This document shows, in pieces, positions 25,168 to 36,726 of a stretch of 43,111 bases of DNA. The position numbers were made by a program, and so were the translations under genes. The DNA is taken from positions 1 through 43,111 of the forward strand of contig JAPTJF010000507.1 of NCBI GenBank assembly GCA_029339195.1, given 5' to 3'. Each line of letters opens with the position of its first letter. Position 1 is the first letter of the stretch. Source of the DNA: Micractinium sp. NFX-FRZ. Lineage: Eukaryota; Chlorophyta; Trebouxiophyceae; Chlorellales; Chlorellaceae. Under the pieces are notes generated by a model that was not told the DNA's origin, did no database searches, and was given only the letters and a program-made list of their open reading frames with translations.

Positions 25168-27683
25168 GCTGCCTGGCCGGCTGCTGCCCCTCTTCCTCCT
25201 CATCCACCTTTGGGGCAATTGCAAGCAGGCTGGCCAGGACTATGGAGCGGCCGCCTGCAACCGCCTGCTGCATGAATTTTGGCTGGATCTCTGGTTCCTG
25301 GTGCCAGGCGTGACTGCCGCCATTTGGTGGCTGCTGCTCCTGGGCAGGCTGGGGCTGCACATGAAGCTGAGCTGCTGCCCACTGTACACCTTTCCTGCCG
25401 CTTGGCTCAACCCTGCATGCTGCCGCTGCTGCTGCTGCTGCTGCTGCTGCTCCAGAGACTGCTGCTGCTGTTCCTCCAGGCACTGCTGCTGCTGCCCCAG
25501 GAGCACTGTTGTGAGCTGCGGTGCCGGCTGGCGCTCCTGAGGCTGTCACCGCATTGTAGCGCACCAGCCGAGAGGCCAGCGTGTGCCTGGCACCCGTCAA
25601 CTGCCTGCCTCTTCCCGACCCCATGCGCCTGCCGCCGCTGCCGCCGGCGCACAGCTCCGCAGCATCCGCAGGCTCTGCCGCAGCGACTGCCTGCTGTCTG
25701 CTGCCACGTCCACCGCTGGCTGGCAGCACCAGCGCCGCCTCTGCCTGCTGATCGCTCAGCCACTGCTGGAACTGCTCGCCAGTGAGTGGCTGCTGCTGCT
25801 CCTGCTCCGCCTGCTGCACATCCCCAGCTGCTGCTGCACCGCAGCCTGGGGCATCACTTCCGCCTCCCTCCAGTTGCTCCAGCTCCTTCAGCAGCGAGTT
25901 GTTCAGCGCCAGCCGCCACGCCGCCAGCAGCGCATGCCGCACCGTGGCCAGCAGCGGCTCCCAGGAGCGGAACTGCACCAGGGCGCCGTCTGCCTCGTGG
26001 GACAGCTCGTATTCTGAGGAGGGGCAGCTGCATGGGAGGGCAGGTGGCTCAGGGGTGAGCGTGTACTTGCGCAGAAGCAAGGGATGGACGCACACATCCG
26101 CTGCAGCATCTGCGTCTCAGCCACTCCTGTTGCTGCTGGCGTCCTGAAGGAGTGCAGTGTGTGTTCAGCATGTCACCAGCGCAGTGTGGCCGCCCCACCT
26201 GATGTGCAGCACATAGGCTGGGTGGCGGTTGGAAGCCTTGTGCACCTGCCGCAGCTCCTCCCCCTGCGCCTGCGCCAGCTTGATGTTGGCCTTGTACAAG
26301 GGCTGGAACAGAGCCTCTGCCACCCTGCAGGAATGGCGGCAGTGGGCAGGCAGGTGTTTGTTCGCCAGGCAAATGTCTGAGAGTTGCTGCTGGAGAGCGT
26401 TGAGCAGGCACGTCAGGAGACGACAGGGCATCCAGCATGCTGGGAGGCACGAGCGCATATGTGCCGGCAAGGAGCACGCACTTGGCAATTGGTGAAGCCT
26501 TGACCCAGCGCCCATTGAGGTAGACACACTGCCGGCCGGTACTGGGGTGCCCGTGCGGCGGCAGCACGGCGTAGCCGGTCACAGCATGTGCAGTGGCAGG
26601 CACAGGTGGCACCACTGCTAACTGCGCCGCCGGCTGCCCCAGAAACTCAGCCACGCTCTCCACCTCTGCCCGCCCCTGCAGTTCAGCAGGGCATGACATT
26701 GTTACATCAAGCAGACTTCCCATCCGGCTGCAGCCTTCTTTGGACTGCTGTGCAGCTGCACAGCTGCTTACAGAGCACGTCGCTTCCACTGCCCAGGGCC
26801 GGCAGCGGAATCCGCAGCCCGCCCGCTGTCAACGCGCCTACCAGCATGCCCACTCACCCGCAGCAGGCGCAGCACGAAGGCCCTGCGGCCGCGGTCAAAC
26901 AGAGTAAAGGTGACCTCTGGACGCAGCAGTGCCAGGCGCAACACCACCTCCCGGCAGCGATCTGCCTCGCGCTGCAGCCTGCGGGGCAGGGTGTGAGGCA
27001 CATTTTAAACATCAATCAGACTTGTGTGGGAGTGCAAGAAGTCAACAGCTCAAAGTGGCGCCGGGCACTGCAAAAAGCTTCAGCACCCAACAACCTGCGC
27101 AGCAGCCGCAGGACGGTCATCTCCTCCCCTCTCACCCAGCGGTCTGCAGCGCCTTGCGCCGCACCGGCTGGCTGGCAAACAGCCCACGCACTGCCACCAC
27201 TGTGCCCTGCCGCTTGCGCTGCTCTGTCGCCAGCCCCAGCCGTGCTGCCTGCCCGGTGCGCAGCACGCACGAGTGCGTCTCGAAGCTGCCCGCCGCTCGG
27301 CTCGTCACCTCCACCTCCGCCGCCGCCTCGCAGATGGCAGCCAGTGCCTCGCCGCGGTAGCCCAGCAGTGGTTGCAGCTGGGTGCTGCCTGGAGCTGCAG
27401 CACCCACAGAAGCAGATGCCGCAGGCGCGTGCTTGCTGGTCGCGTAGCGCTGGCCCAGCAGCGGCAGGTCGGCGGAGCGCACGCCGCCGCCGTCGTCTCG
27501 CACGGTGAAGGCCAGGCTCGCGGGCTGGAAATACAGTTCCACGTGCACCTCGCGCGCTCCAGCATCCAGGGAGTTGGCCACCAGCTCTGCCACCGCCTCG
27601 GTCGGGCTAGAGACGACCGCCTGGGCGCGCAGGGCGCCCTGCAGGGGCGCCTGCAGGCGATGAACGGACGGTAGGCGCTCCAT
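22032..27683 (-). CDS. MLH3: DNA mismatch-repair/meiotic MutL homologue MLH3
   Basis: MLH3 pairs with MLH1 as MutL-gamma, a nicking endonuclease in meiotic crossover formation and mismatch repair. Exons, in coding order: 27683-27136, 26978-26858, 26675-26482, 26324-26199, 26027-23341, 23148-22886, 22720-22595, 22289-22032; phases agree and total 1,440 residues (human 1,453). The N-terminal GHKL ATPase shows AELVANSLDAGA (Glu33, Asn37), DDGGG at 63-67 and GYRGEAL at 108-114. The C-terminal endonuclease has DQHAADERVQLE (DQHA(X)2E(X)4E, from Asp1221, split by an intron), SKACR and CAHGRP (1372-1377), so it looks catalytically intact. The 895-codon fifth exon is a Gln/Ala-rich linker. ATG 27683 fits the family N-terminus; ATG 27815 in the same frame would add 44 residues. 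Confidence 0.94.
24360..25500 (-). repeat. CAG/CTG triplet tracts in the MLH3 linker
   Basis: Repeated runs of CTGCTG (CAG on the coding strand) occur near 24363-24390, 24587-24608, 25133-25164 and 25423-25450. They encode poly-Gln in the long linker, not in the ATPase or endonuclease domains. Confidence 0.85.
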
Positions 27684-28418
27684 TGCAGCGAGCAGAGCCG
27701 GCGAAGGGCGGTCAGAGCTGCGTCGGCGGCGGCCTTGGGTGCTGCCGCCCCATGCGGCTAGAAAGCGGCGGTAGGTGTCGGCACATGCGGCCCTGGTGTC
27801 ATGCCCGGCCAGCATGTTTCCCTGTTGTGTTATCTACAGAGAGAGTGCTATGCACAGCCGACCAGGCTGCCGGCTGAATGACAGCTTACCACCCACCACG
27901 GTTGCCGACCGCTGACGCAGCGTCAGTCGGCTCACCAACGTCTCCTGACCCCCATTCTGCGTTGTGTCGCTCCCACTCTGCTTGATTTCCTGGGAACAGA
28001 ACATGCACCATCAATTTTAACTATACTAGTGTCGTATCGCAAGAAAGGCAACGGGACGCTGTTGTGCCACTTGAGCGAGCTTCTACTTCTGGCGGCGCCA
28101 GGTGGGCGGCGGCTGCCCAAGAAGGAAACCTGCATGCATGCGCGGCTCCGCCGCTTTCGTCTAGTGTAGTGTTGCCGTTGAGCACATCCGTTCTACTGCC
28201 ACTGCCTCTCGCGCTTGCAGGCTTTTGCAAAGCATTCCCGCATCGCACTTGCGACGGCACCCGGACCTGGTACAGCGCAGCGGAGTGTTGAACTGAACTA
28301 GCGCCATTGACAGCGAGACCAGCGGAAGCGACCGACCGCAGCTGCCACCGCCGCCGCCACGCCGCCGCCGCCGCCGCAACAACCAGCACCACCCAGTCGC
28401 CAAGAACTGCACGGTGCC
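27684..28418. promoter_or_regulatory. Divergent promoter region between MLH3 and PUS7
   Basis: The head-to-head starts are 735 bases apart. The segment holds the presumed 5' UTRs of both genes and a mildly AT-richer patch near 28005-28035. No extra gene is evident; an N-terminal extension of MLH3 up to 27815 would overlap it. Confidence 0.45.
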
Positions 28419-31400
28419 ATGAGCGATGCAGAGGCAGCTGTAGGCATCACTGAGTTTGCCAACGACTGCCCGGGGTTCACTGGCATTTTGAAGCACAGGT
28501 GAGGCAGGGTGCTTGGCCGCAGGTCTGCAGCTGCACCCAGGCACCACCGTACCTGCACCTGCATGTTGCTCAAGCCAACCTGCCTGGCCTGCCTGGCGGC
28601 CCCTTGTGTGCAGGTATGCCGACTTCAAGGTGAACGAAGTGAACCTGGAGGGCCAGGTGGTGCGCCTGACATCCATGGACCCGCCGCCCAAGGTGTGCTT
28701 GTCCGCCTGCCTGCCTGCCTGCCTTGCCCACCTGCCCACCCGTCTGCCTGCTTGTCCGCCTGCCTGCTGCGCCTGCATACCTGCACTCACGGTGCCCGCC
28801 AATCGCTGCCTCTGCTGCCTGCAGGCCGCCCCGGAGGCAGCCGAGGGTGGCGCTGGCGCCGAGCTGGACCCCGCTGCTGCGGTGGAGGCGGCGGTGCAGC
28901 AGTATGCGGCAGCCAGCGGCAGCTCCGACCTGGAGCCTCTCAAGGCCTTCCTGCAGGCAGCGCAGAGCTACCATGCAGCTGCCGCCGCTTCGCGAGGTGG
29001 CGGCCGGGGCGGCAGGGGGGAGGCAGGCAGGGGCGGTGTGCCAGGAGTGGCGCCTCCTGAGCCGCTCACGCTGCCGCCGCTGGCAGACAAGTCGGCACGC
29101 ACCGCGGTGCACAAGCTGTTCAAGAGCCTGCCTGGCGCCTGCTTCCCTGGCATGGAGACCAACACAGTGGAGACCACGCAGCCTGCAAAAGGGGAGGCCA
29201 GTGAGATGCAGCAAGGGGACGGCGCAACCGCAGCGCCGGCAGATGGTGTGCCGGCACAGAAGCAGCAGGCAGCTGGTGCCGCGGCGGGCAGGCAGCAGCA
29301 GTGCATCCAGGTGGCAGTGGCAACCACCGGCGGCGGCGGGGGTGGGCGTGGCGGCGGCCGGGGCGACGGGCGTGGTGGACGCGGGCAGAAGCGCAAGTGG
29401 CGTAGTGACACGGAGTGGGCGGGCGGCCCAGGGCGCCGCTACGTCAAGTTTGTGCTGCTGAAGGAGAACATGGATGCACAGGTGGGGGGAGGGCAGGACG
29501 GGCGCATGCATGGGGGGCAGAGAATGTGTGGGTGGGCGCTGCTGGAAGGGGAGGCAGGTTGCGGCATGACATGCGCACATTGGAGAGGGCAGGACCTCAG
29601 ATGGGCGGTCGCCGACCGGGGTGGGCCCGCTGCTGCCTGCGCGGGCACCATGGCATACCGCCATTCCCCACCCAGCCTCTGGCGCCTCGGCCTGCTGTTC
29701 CACCTCTCCTCCCGCTCGCCCACCCTGCTCCCGCAGCAAGCCATCTCCTCCCTCTGCCAGCTGCTGCGCGTGAGCCACAAGCTGTTTGCGGTGGCAGGGA
29801 CCAAGGACAAGCGGGGGGTGACGGTGCAGCAGGCAAGCTGGGCGGGGCAGGGGGGGGAGGTGCACAGCCGTTGTGGGTGGGCGGAGGGCGTGTTTTCAGC
29901 CAGGGGCCGCCAGACGGATCGCTTGAATTTACAACAGGCTGGTGCAGCACTTCCTGCATGTTCCCTGGGCTGCCCTCACCCTGCCTTACCCTGCCTTACC
30001 CAGCCGCCCCTGCCTGCCCCCCCCCGCCCTCCTTGCCAGGTCACCGCCTTCAAGCTGGACCCCGCCCGCCTGGCCGGCCTCAACCCGCGCCTGCGAGGCA
30101 TGCGGGTGGGCAACTTTGAGTTCTGTGCCGACCAGCTGAGGCTGGGGGACCTGCAGGGCAACCGGTGAGCGAGCGGCAGTGTAGCAACATATCACAAAGC
30201 TTCCTTTTTTGCAAGGCAGGCAGGCAGGCAGGCTAGAAGGTGGGAGGCGTGACGGGGCCTCGGGGCAGGGGCACCACGGCTGGCAACGCCGCCCTCACCC
30301 CGCCGCCTCTGGCTCTCGAACTCCACCGAACTTCCCTGCCCTGCCCTGCCCTGCCCTCCTCTTCCCTGCCTTGCCCTTCCCGCCTGTCCCCGCCCACCCA
30401 TGCCCATGCACCCTCCCTCCCTCCCTCCCTCCCCGGCCCCTGCAGCTTTGAGCTGGTGCTGCGCAACCTGGAGGCGGAGAGCGCCGAGGCGGTGGCTGCT
30501 GCCGCCCAGGGCCTGCGCCAGTCCGGCTTCATCAACTACTTTGGGCTGCAGCGCTTTGGCACGGGGGCGGTGCCCACGCACAGGTAGGGGTGAGGGGTGA
30601 GGCGGTGAGGGACAACTGGTTGGGTGGGGTTAAGTGGGGTGAGTGATAGAAAGCATTTCTTCCTCCTTCCTCTCCTCCTTGCATGGGCAGCATGGGCACC
30701 AGAAAAGCAGGGGCACCGTCTGGACCTGGATTGCTTGCGCTCACAGCTGCCAGCAAGCAGGGGATGTGCACAGCCACATACTGATTGTGGACCCATCCGG
30801 GCTGGAGGGATGGCAGCAATGTGCACAGCGCCTGACGGTTGGTGCAGCAGCCCTGCTGGCAGTCAAGTCGACACTTGCAACTGAATGCCACTTTGCTACC
30901 ACGTTTCCTCCCGCCGCCGCGCGTAGGGTGGGGCAGGTGCTGCTGCGTGGGCAGTGGCGCGAGGCGGTGCGCCTGCTGCTCACGCCGCGCGCCGACTGCC
31001 CGCGTGCCGACCAGGTGGAGGCGTGCCGGCTGTACTTGGAGGAGGGGGATGTGGGGGAGGCGCTGCGCCTCATGCCACGCTTCCTGGTGGCGGAGCAGGC
31101 GCTGCTTCAGGTGGGTGCGGTTGGGCCAGGCTGGTGGGGCGCCGGGTGAGGCGGTGCGGGGTGTGGCAGGTCAGGTGGAGGGGCGCACATATGGGTGGCC
31201 ATGCAGCGGGCTGCCAGTCACATGAAGCTGACAGGGCACCACTTCCCTGCACTGTGTTAGCCTAAACCCCTTGACCCTTCCTCCCCCCCCCGGCCCCCCT
31301 CCCCCTGGTGCAGGCCCTGAAGCAGCACGGCCGCAACGGGCACCTCAACGCCCTGATGTGCATCCCCCGCAACCTGCGCACCATGTACATCCACGCATAC

Positions 31401-32799
31401 CAGAGCTACCTGGTGGGTGGCTGCCTCGGGGCGTGCTGGGCTAGGCGTGCGCCCACCCTGGCTGAGGGCAGCGCAGCAGCCCCCTGCAATGCATAGCAAG
31501 AAGGGCCTGCAAAGTAGATGGATCACCACTTGCCTGGCTGCCTCCACCCCCACCCCTGCCCACCGCTGCCTGCCCACCGCTGTCGTTGCTTCAACCCTTC
31601 CCTTTTCCCACCCCCTTCTGCCGCACTGCAGTGGAATGCGGCCGCCTCACACCGTGTGAAGACCTACGGCACAGCAGGCGTGGTAGCAGGCGACCTGGTG
31701 CTGACGCGCGCAGCTGCGGCACAGCGTGCGGCAGCGCGCAACCGCGGGCAGAAGCGGGAGCAGGCAGATGAGCCCGAGGGGGCGGCGGAGGACGTTGCAG
31801 CGGCAGCTGGGGAGGAGGCGGAGGCGGGGGCAGGGGAGGAGCTGGAGGCAGGCGGCGGCAGCGGCGGACCTGGGGAGGTGCATGTGGTGACAGAGGAGGA
31901 GGCGGCGGCGGGCACCTACAGCATTGAGGACGTGGTGCTGCCCATGCCGGGCAGCGAGACGCGGCTGCCGGGGCATGCCACCGCTGAGGTGTACCGCCAG
32001 CTGGCGGCGGCTGATGGCGTGTCGCTCGACTCGTCGCCGCATGGGGCGCAGGACTTTAGCATGGTGGCGCTGTCGGGGGCGTACCGCCACGTGGTGTTCA
32101 GGCCTGCAGACCTGGAGGTGGGTGACCCTGGGGGCCCCGTGGGGTGGGGATGCGTAGGCGCCGAGGGGGTGGGTATAAAATTGGTTCTATAGTTGACAAA
32201 GAATGCAGTAGGGCAGTGGAGATTTGCTGGCCTGGGCTGCAGGCAGTAGGGCCTCCCCGACACTCCTTGCATTGCCGCCCTGCGTCCCAGCTGCATCCTC
32301 TAAGCTGCCCAGCTCCCTCTCTCCTCGTCGGCCACTCGCCCACCTCCACCGCTCCCCGCTCCCACTCTCTCCCGCTCCCGCCGCGCCCTCCCCCCTGCAG
32401 TGCGAGGTGCTGCGCTACTCCCACCCCGACGTCGACCTGTCGCTGACAGAGCTGCAGGTGCGGGGGGGTGGAAAAAGGGGCGCTGCACATCGCGTTGCTT
32501 GCCACCTGACGTCTGCCCTCTGTCTGCATGGCGTGATTGCACTTGATCATAGCGGGTGGCCAGGGTGTCGAGGAGCCTCCCAGGCCACCACCTTACAAGC
32601 GCTACCTGCGTGCATCCCGGGTGCTGCAGGTGCTGCAAGGGCGCAGCCTGCCGCCGGCGGTGGCGCCCGACGACGACGTGGGCGGGCGCTTCCTGGGGCT
32701 GCGCCTCGCCTTCACCCTGCCCTCCTCCTGCTACGCCACCATGCTCATTCGCGAGCTCACCAAGCAGCCCACTGGCAGCGAGCACCACAAGGGGATGAC

Positions 32800-32843
<44 letters not shown>

Positions 32844-33001
32844 CGCAGCAGCAGCGCCAGAAGGAGGAGAAGAAGGAAGAGGGTGAGGCAAAGGTGGAGA
32901 AGGAGGAGGAGCCAAAAGATGCAGGCCAGCAGGAGCCTCCTGAGCGGGTAAAGGAGGCGCCGGCGACGGGTGCGGCCGACGAAGCCCAGAAGGAGGGCTG
33001 A
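28419..33001 (+). CDS. PUS7: TruD-family tRNA/mRNA pseudouridine synthase PUS7
   Basis: PUS7 isomerises uridine to pseudouridine in tRNA, snRNA and mRNA. Exons: 28419-28498, 28614-28692, 28825-29481, 29737-29832, 30040-30164, 30446-30583, 30927-31110, 31314-31412, 31632-32117, 32401-32457, 32564-33001; phases agree and give 812 residues (human 661). Family blocks in order: FTGILKHRYADFKVNE near the N-terminus; GTKDKRGVTVQ with the predicted catalytic Asp at about 296; INYFGLQRFGTGAVPTH; MYIHAYQSYLWN; and LPSSCYATMLIRE. The extra length comes from an Ala/Gly/Gln-rich insert in exon 3, an acidic insert in exon 9 and a poly-Gln plus Lys/Glu tail. The intron after 29832 has a GC donor, and the frame needs it: VTVQQ joins VTAFKLD. 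The start sits just upstream of the conserved region and is the natural ATG. Confidence 0.95.
32801..32841 (+). repeat. CAG repeat encoding poly-Gln in the PUS7 tail
   Basis: About 14 CAG codons in a row begin the C-terminal tail after the last conserved TruD block. A Lys/Glu-rich stretch follows up to the stop codon. Confidence 0.9.
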
Positions 33002-33303
33002 GGCAGTGCCTATACCTGGTTATAGATGTTCATGTAATCATTGATTTGGCTGTTTAACAAGTAATACTTTCAATAGAGATCACATCACGCAGCCTGGTGC
33101 AGCCATAGCAACAGCTCCCGCCGCCAGGGGGGCAAGGCAGTAAAGCGGTCCTTCCATCTTTGCAAGCCTGCCGTCCCTGTAGCCTTCATGGACATAGCGT
33201 TTGCAGTTTGTTTGCCTGCCTGCCTGCCCGTGTGGCGGCCGCACGTGTGCCTGCGCTCGCGCTCGACCCCTAGCGGCGCGCTCAGCTTGCACAGAACGAA
33301 GGA
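33002..33303 (+). other. Spacer between PUS7 and the SNF5-like gene
   Basis: A 302-base gap holds the PUS7 3' UTR and the promoter or leader of the next gene. There is a TTTGCCTGCC-type C/T-rich patch near 33210, but no clear TATA box. Confidence 0.4.
33033..33037 (+). promoter_or_regulatory. TGTAA polyadenylation signal of PUS7
   Basis: TGTAA lies 32 bases after the PUS7 stop codon in an AT-richer stretch. Confidence 0.6.
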
Positions 33304-35227
33304 ATGGGTTCGAAGGTCCTGAACTTTCTGGACGAGGCGCTGGGCCGCAAGCGCCCGGCCCCCGACGTCACGGCGAGCGGCAGCAAGCGGCAGCGTCTTC
33401 TTCCGCTTTACCTGCACTTGGACCATGGCCACCGGGAGGCGAGAGAGGTGGGGGCAAGCACGGAGCGCGTTTGCAGCTGCAGCACAAGGAGGCAGCAGGG
33501 CAGCAGGGCGGCGGCACCGGCGGCGACGTCTGAACAGCAAGTGTAGCCAACAGCCCTGCCTACTCTGCCGTGCCCACGTTGATCCCTGCAGCAACTGCTG
33601 TGGAAGCTGGGAGACAGCGGCGCCCAGCCCGCTGCCGTGGCCCGGGCCTTCTGCCAGCCGCTGGTGCAGCAGCCGCAGCAGCTGGAGCGGGAGGCGGGGT
33701 GAGCGCCTGTGCAGCTGCATGCTGGGCTCCTGCAGCTGTGCTTCTACGCATGTGCTTAGTGATCGCAGGGGGGCTGTTGGGAGTGCCTCACTTGCAATGC
33801 CGCGCTGCACATGCACGCATGCAGCATACCCGCCGCCGCCCTGCTGTGTCCCCCGCCCGCCCCGCCCGGTCTTCCGCCGCTCCTCCTCATCTCAGCGCGG
33901 TGGCCCACACCTTGCTGCAGGCGGGTGCAGAAGGAGCTGGAGCGTCAGCTGGAGCAGCACAGGGACCTGCTGTCGGCGCCCACCACCTCCACCATTGTCA
34001 AGCTCGAGGTGTGCTGGGCTGGTCACCCGCCTGCCCAGGGGCATGTCGCCGCCATGTTACAAATTGCCTGCACTGCCCATCCTCCCCGGCTCCGGCACTC
34101 CTGGGTTTGTCCGCTTCTCCACCCCAATTGCACCCCTTCCTTTAAACCCTGTGCCTCACACCCGCCCGTGCTGCCCCCTCCCACGTCCCCGCCAGGTGCG
34201 CGTGACGCTGCCCCACTGCAGCTCCCTGTTCTACGACGACCCGCTGTGGGACCTCAGCGCGCCGCGCGCAGCGTGCGAAGCATACGTGGCGCAGGTGCGG
34301 CGCGTGCTGGGTGGCCCCAGCATTCTTGGCGGGGCACAGCAGTGTGCGCGGCGCTGCCTGGCAGGACGACCCCCTTGGTGCTTGCTGCCCTGGGCTAACC
34401 GCTCCCTTGCCCCTTGTGGCCCTGCCCACCGCGCTTGCTGGGCCCCATCCGGCTTGCCTGCCTGCCTGCCCTGCCCCGCCCCCACCCACCCCTGCTTGGC
34501 TGGTGTGTGTGTGTGCCGCAGTTGTGCAACGAGCTGCGCTTGGACTGGCAGGCTCACACGCTGATCACGCGGAAGATGAAGGATGCGGTGGATGCGGCGG
34601 CACGGGTGGGTGGGGGGACGCTAGGGTGTGTGCGGTTTGGACGCAACGCGGGGCAGGTGTGCACGATGGGTGGGGTGGGAGCGGGAACAGAGGAGGTGCA
34701 GCAGGGTGCTCCCCTGCAGAGTCGCCGGGCACATTTCGCTGCCAAGCCCAACCAATCTGCCTCGTGCTGCCATACGTGCCCCCCCACCCCACCCCACCCC
34801 ACCCCACCTCCCGCAGGACCTGGCGGCGGGCAAGGCGCACGTGGTGTCGCTGCCCCGGGGCGGCGGCATTGTGCGGCCCACACCGAGCCGGCTGCCTCAC
34901 GTGGTGGTCATGACGGAGGGGCAGAAGCAGCAGCTGAGGAACCACATTGCGGCGGTGCAGGCAGCCAAGAATGGCGGCGGGCAGTCGCCGCTGCAGTCGC
35001 CGGGGCATCTGCCGCCGCAGCTGTCGCCGGGGCATGCGGAGCAGCCATTGGGGCAGCAGCAGCAGCAGCAGGAAAAGGCGGAGGCAAGGGACTCGGCGCC
35101 GCTGCCGGCGGGGCCTAAGCTTGAGGCGGAGCCAGAAGCGGCAGTGGGGGGCAGCGGCATGAAGGTGGAGCAGGCGGCTAGCGAGCAGACCAGCGGGCAG
35201 GACATGCCCGACCTGCCGGATGAGTGA
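33304..35227 (+). CDS. 310-residue protein with a possible single SNF5/INI1-like repeat
   Basis: I do not recognise this gene firmly. Exons: 33304-33447, 33592-33698, 33921-34008, 34196-34294, 34522-34605, 34817-35227; phases agree. The N-terminus has a basic patch (KRPAPDV... SKRQR) that could be a nuclear signal. A helical segment around residues 48-105 is followed by VKLEVRVTLPHCSSLFYDD, then PLWDLSAP and YVAQLCNELRLDW (about 111-155). That order of a beta strand, an Asp-x-x-Trp-Asp-Leu core and a Leu-Cys-x-x-Leu helix recalls one repeat of the SNF5 domain, the core subunit of SWI/SNF chromatin remodellers. Known SNF5 proteins have two repeats, so this would be a half-size relative. The C-terminal third (after residue 210) is disordered, Pro/Gln/Ala-rich and acidic. 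The gene model is good; the function is tentative. Confidence 0.62.
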
Positions 35228-35653
35228 TGATACCACCGCTGGGTGCTTACTTCTGCGGCTTGATCAACGACTGACCGAAATGATTGACCAGCAACCCAGC
35301 AGCCGCCGCCGTGCCTCCCCAACTTTCACTAATGCGGCTGCCTCGAATCCCCACTGCCGCCCTTGATTTCTCTGCACGTCCCTTCTCTTTACCCGAGATT
35401 CGTACCACAGCGGTGTGTAATGTACGAGGAACAGGCAGAGGAGTTCGGAAAAAGGTGCCATGCACAAACCACTCAACTGCCACGCAGCTTCCTGCCTGCA
35501 TGCCACCGCCATGTCAGCGGCCAACAAGCAGAACTCCCAGTTTGGCCTCCAACGGATCAAGTTTCCATCCCCATCTCCCACATTACTACTAAGCACAACT
35601 TCACAGCTTGCTCAGCCCTCAAGCCAGCACACGCGGCAAACTCCTCCACTCGC
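35228..35653 (+). other. Spacer after the SNF5-like gene
   Basis: A 426-base, relatively AT-rich gap contains TGTAA at 35416-35420, a likely poly(A) signal 189 bases after the previous stop. The rest probably holds the promoter of the next small gene. Confidence 0.4.
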
Positions 35654-36342
35654 ATGGCCCTCCCGCACGGCTCCCCAGCACCCCGGCGCCTGTTCAGCAT
35701 CCGGTCCATTGACAGGGGCGAGCTTGAGGCGCTCTACATGGCCTGGGCGGCAGACGCGGCCCTGGACGCGGAGCCTTTGGAAGGTGGGAACGCTTGCACC
35801 CCCTGTTGGCTGAATTGCTTTGGTATCGGAAGCGGCTGGCTTCGTCGTTCGATCGAGCCGGAGGGCAGCGCTGCTTGTGAAAGTGCCGCCTGCGGCCAAC
35901 ACGTTTGTGCAAGCAGTACGTGCAGCTCCGAACCCTGAAGCCGTTCCCCAAACTGGAAACCAACCTCCCCCGAACCTCCCTTGCTAATGCAGCCTGCTGC
36001 ATGGATGGGCATGACACAAGGTCGCTAGAGGGCTGGCTGCAAGACCTGGAGCCCATCTCGCCTGCGCGCAGCGGCACAACTGACGCCAGCTCGCCGCTGG
36101 CGGCAGTCGAGAGCGATGCGGCACCCTCCAAGCAGGGGACGCTGACGTCATCGCCGCCGCAGCCCTCGGAGTGCGCCTCTCAGCAGCTGTGCGATTCGGC
36201 CCCGCCGGGTTGGGTCATGCTGCCCGTTGAGCTGCTGCAGGCGCATGCCCCCCACCTCCTGTCCGCCTGCCAGCCCGTCCCGCAGCTCAAGCGTGTGTGC
36301 TCCTGCGAGCGCGCCGCGCTGATGGATGTCGGCTGGCTGTGA
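35654..36342 (+). CDS. Unknown two-exon protein, 159 residues
   Basis: Exons 35654-35783 and 35993-36342 join in phase 1 at a normal GTGGGA donor and a TGCAG acceptor. The first exon encodes a start with several Arg (RRLFSIRSIDRGELEALYMAW), a short helix. The second encodes GWLQDLEPISPARSG, then a Ser/Pro-rich stretch, then PPGWVMLPVELLQAHAPHL and a Cys-containing end. I recognise no domain. TGTAA at 36553-36557 could end the transcript. The frame is open upstream of 35654, so the true start could be earlier. Moderately GC-rich codons and clean splice sites favour a real gene, but nothing confirms it. Confidence 0.5.
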
Positions 36343-36726
36343 GCCGCATAATCAGCAAGCCCTGCCATCTGATATTACATGTGTCAGTATTTTGAGTTAC
36401 CTCTTGAAGCCGTACTCTCGTCACCCCACAGCATGCCCCCGCCCGCTTCACTCTCACACCGCCAGCGTCGGCGTCTCCTCCCCGTCACCTGCCCCCACCC
36501 GCACCCTGTCGCCTTTTCAGTGCACACGAAAAAACAATGGCACCCAGAATCTTGTAAATTGAGATGCATGGAGAAGCGAGTACATTTGGTGGAGGGTATG
36601 TGCGCACGCATGTGCACAGAAGCCGTCCCCGTCAGCGCCAGCAGAAGGCACACATCTTTGCTCTCTCCCACTCCCGCCACCAACCTAACTCTTTTGCTCT
36701 TCAATTCCTTTCAAGCGCAAGCCACC
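36343..36726 (+). promoter_or_regulatory. Presumed promoter of the first LEA-like gene
   Basis: A 384-base gap with the preceding gene's 3' UTR and the upstream region of the LEA-like gene. It is AT-richer than its surroundings and has a TTTTGCTCTTCAATTCC-type pyrimidine stretch just before the start. I see no definite TATA box. Confidence 0.4.

Noticed and set aside
28161..28943. Reverse frame near the PUS7 start
   Set aside because: No homology, and it crosses the well-supported PUS7 exons 1-3.
35363..35653. Extending the 159-residue protein upstream in the same frame
   Set aside because: The upstream part is AT-rich, has no recognisable sequence and overlaps the likely poly(A) site of the previous gene; kept only as a caveat.
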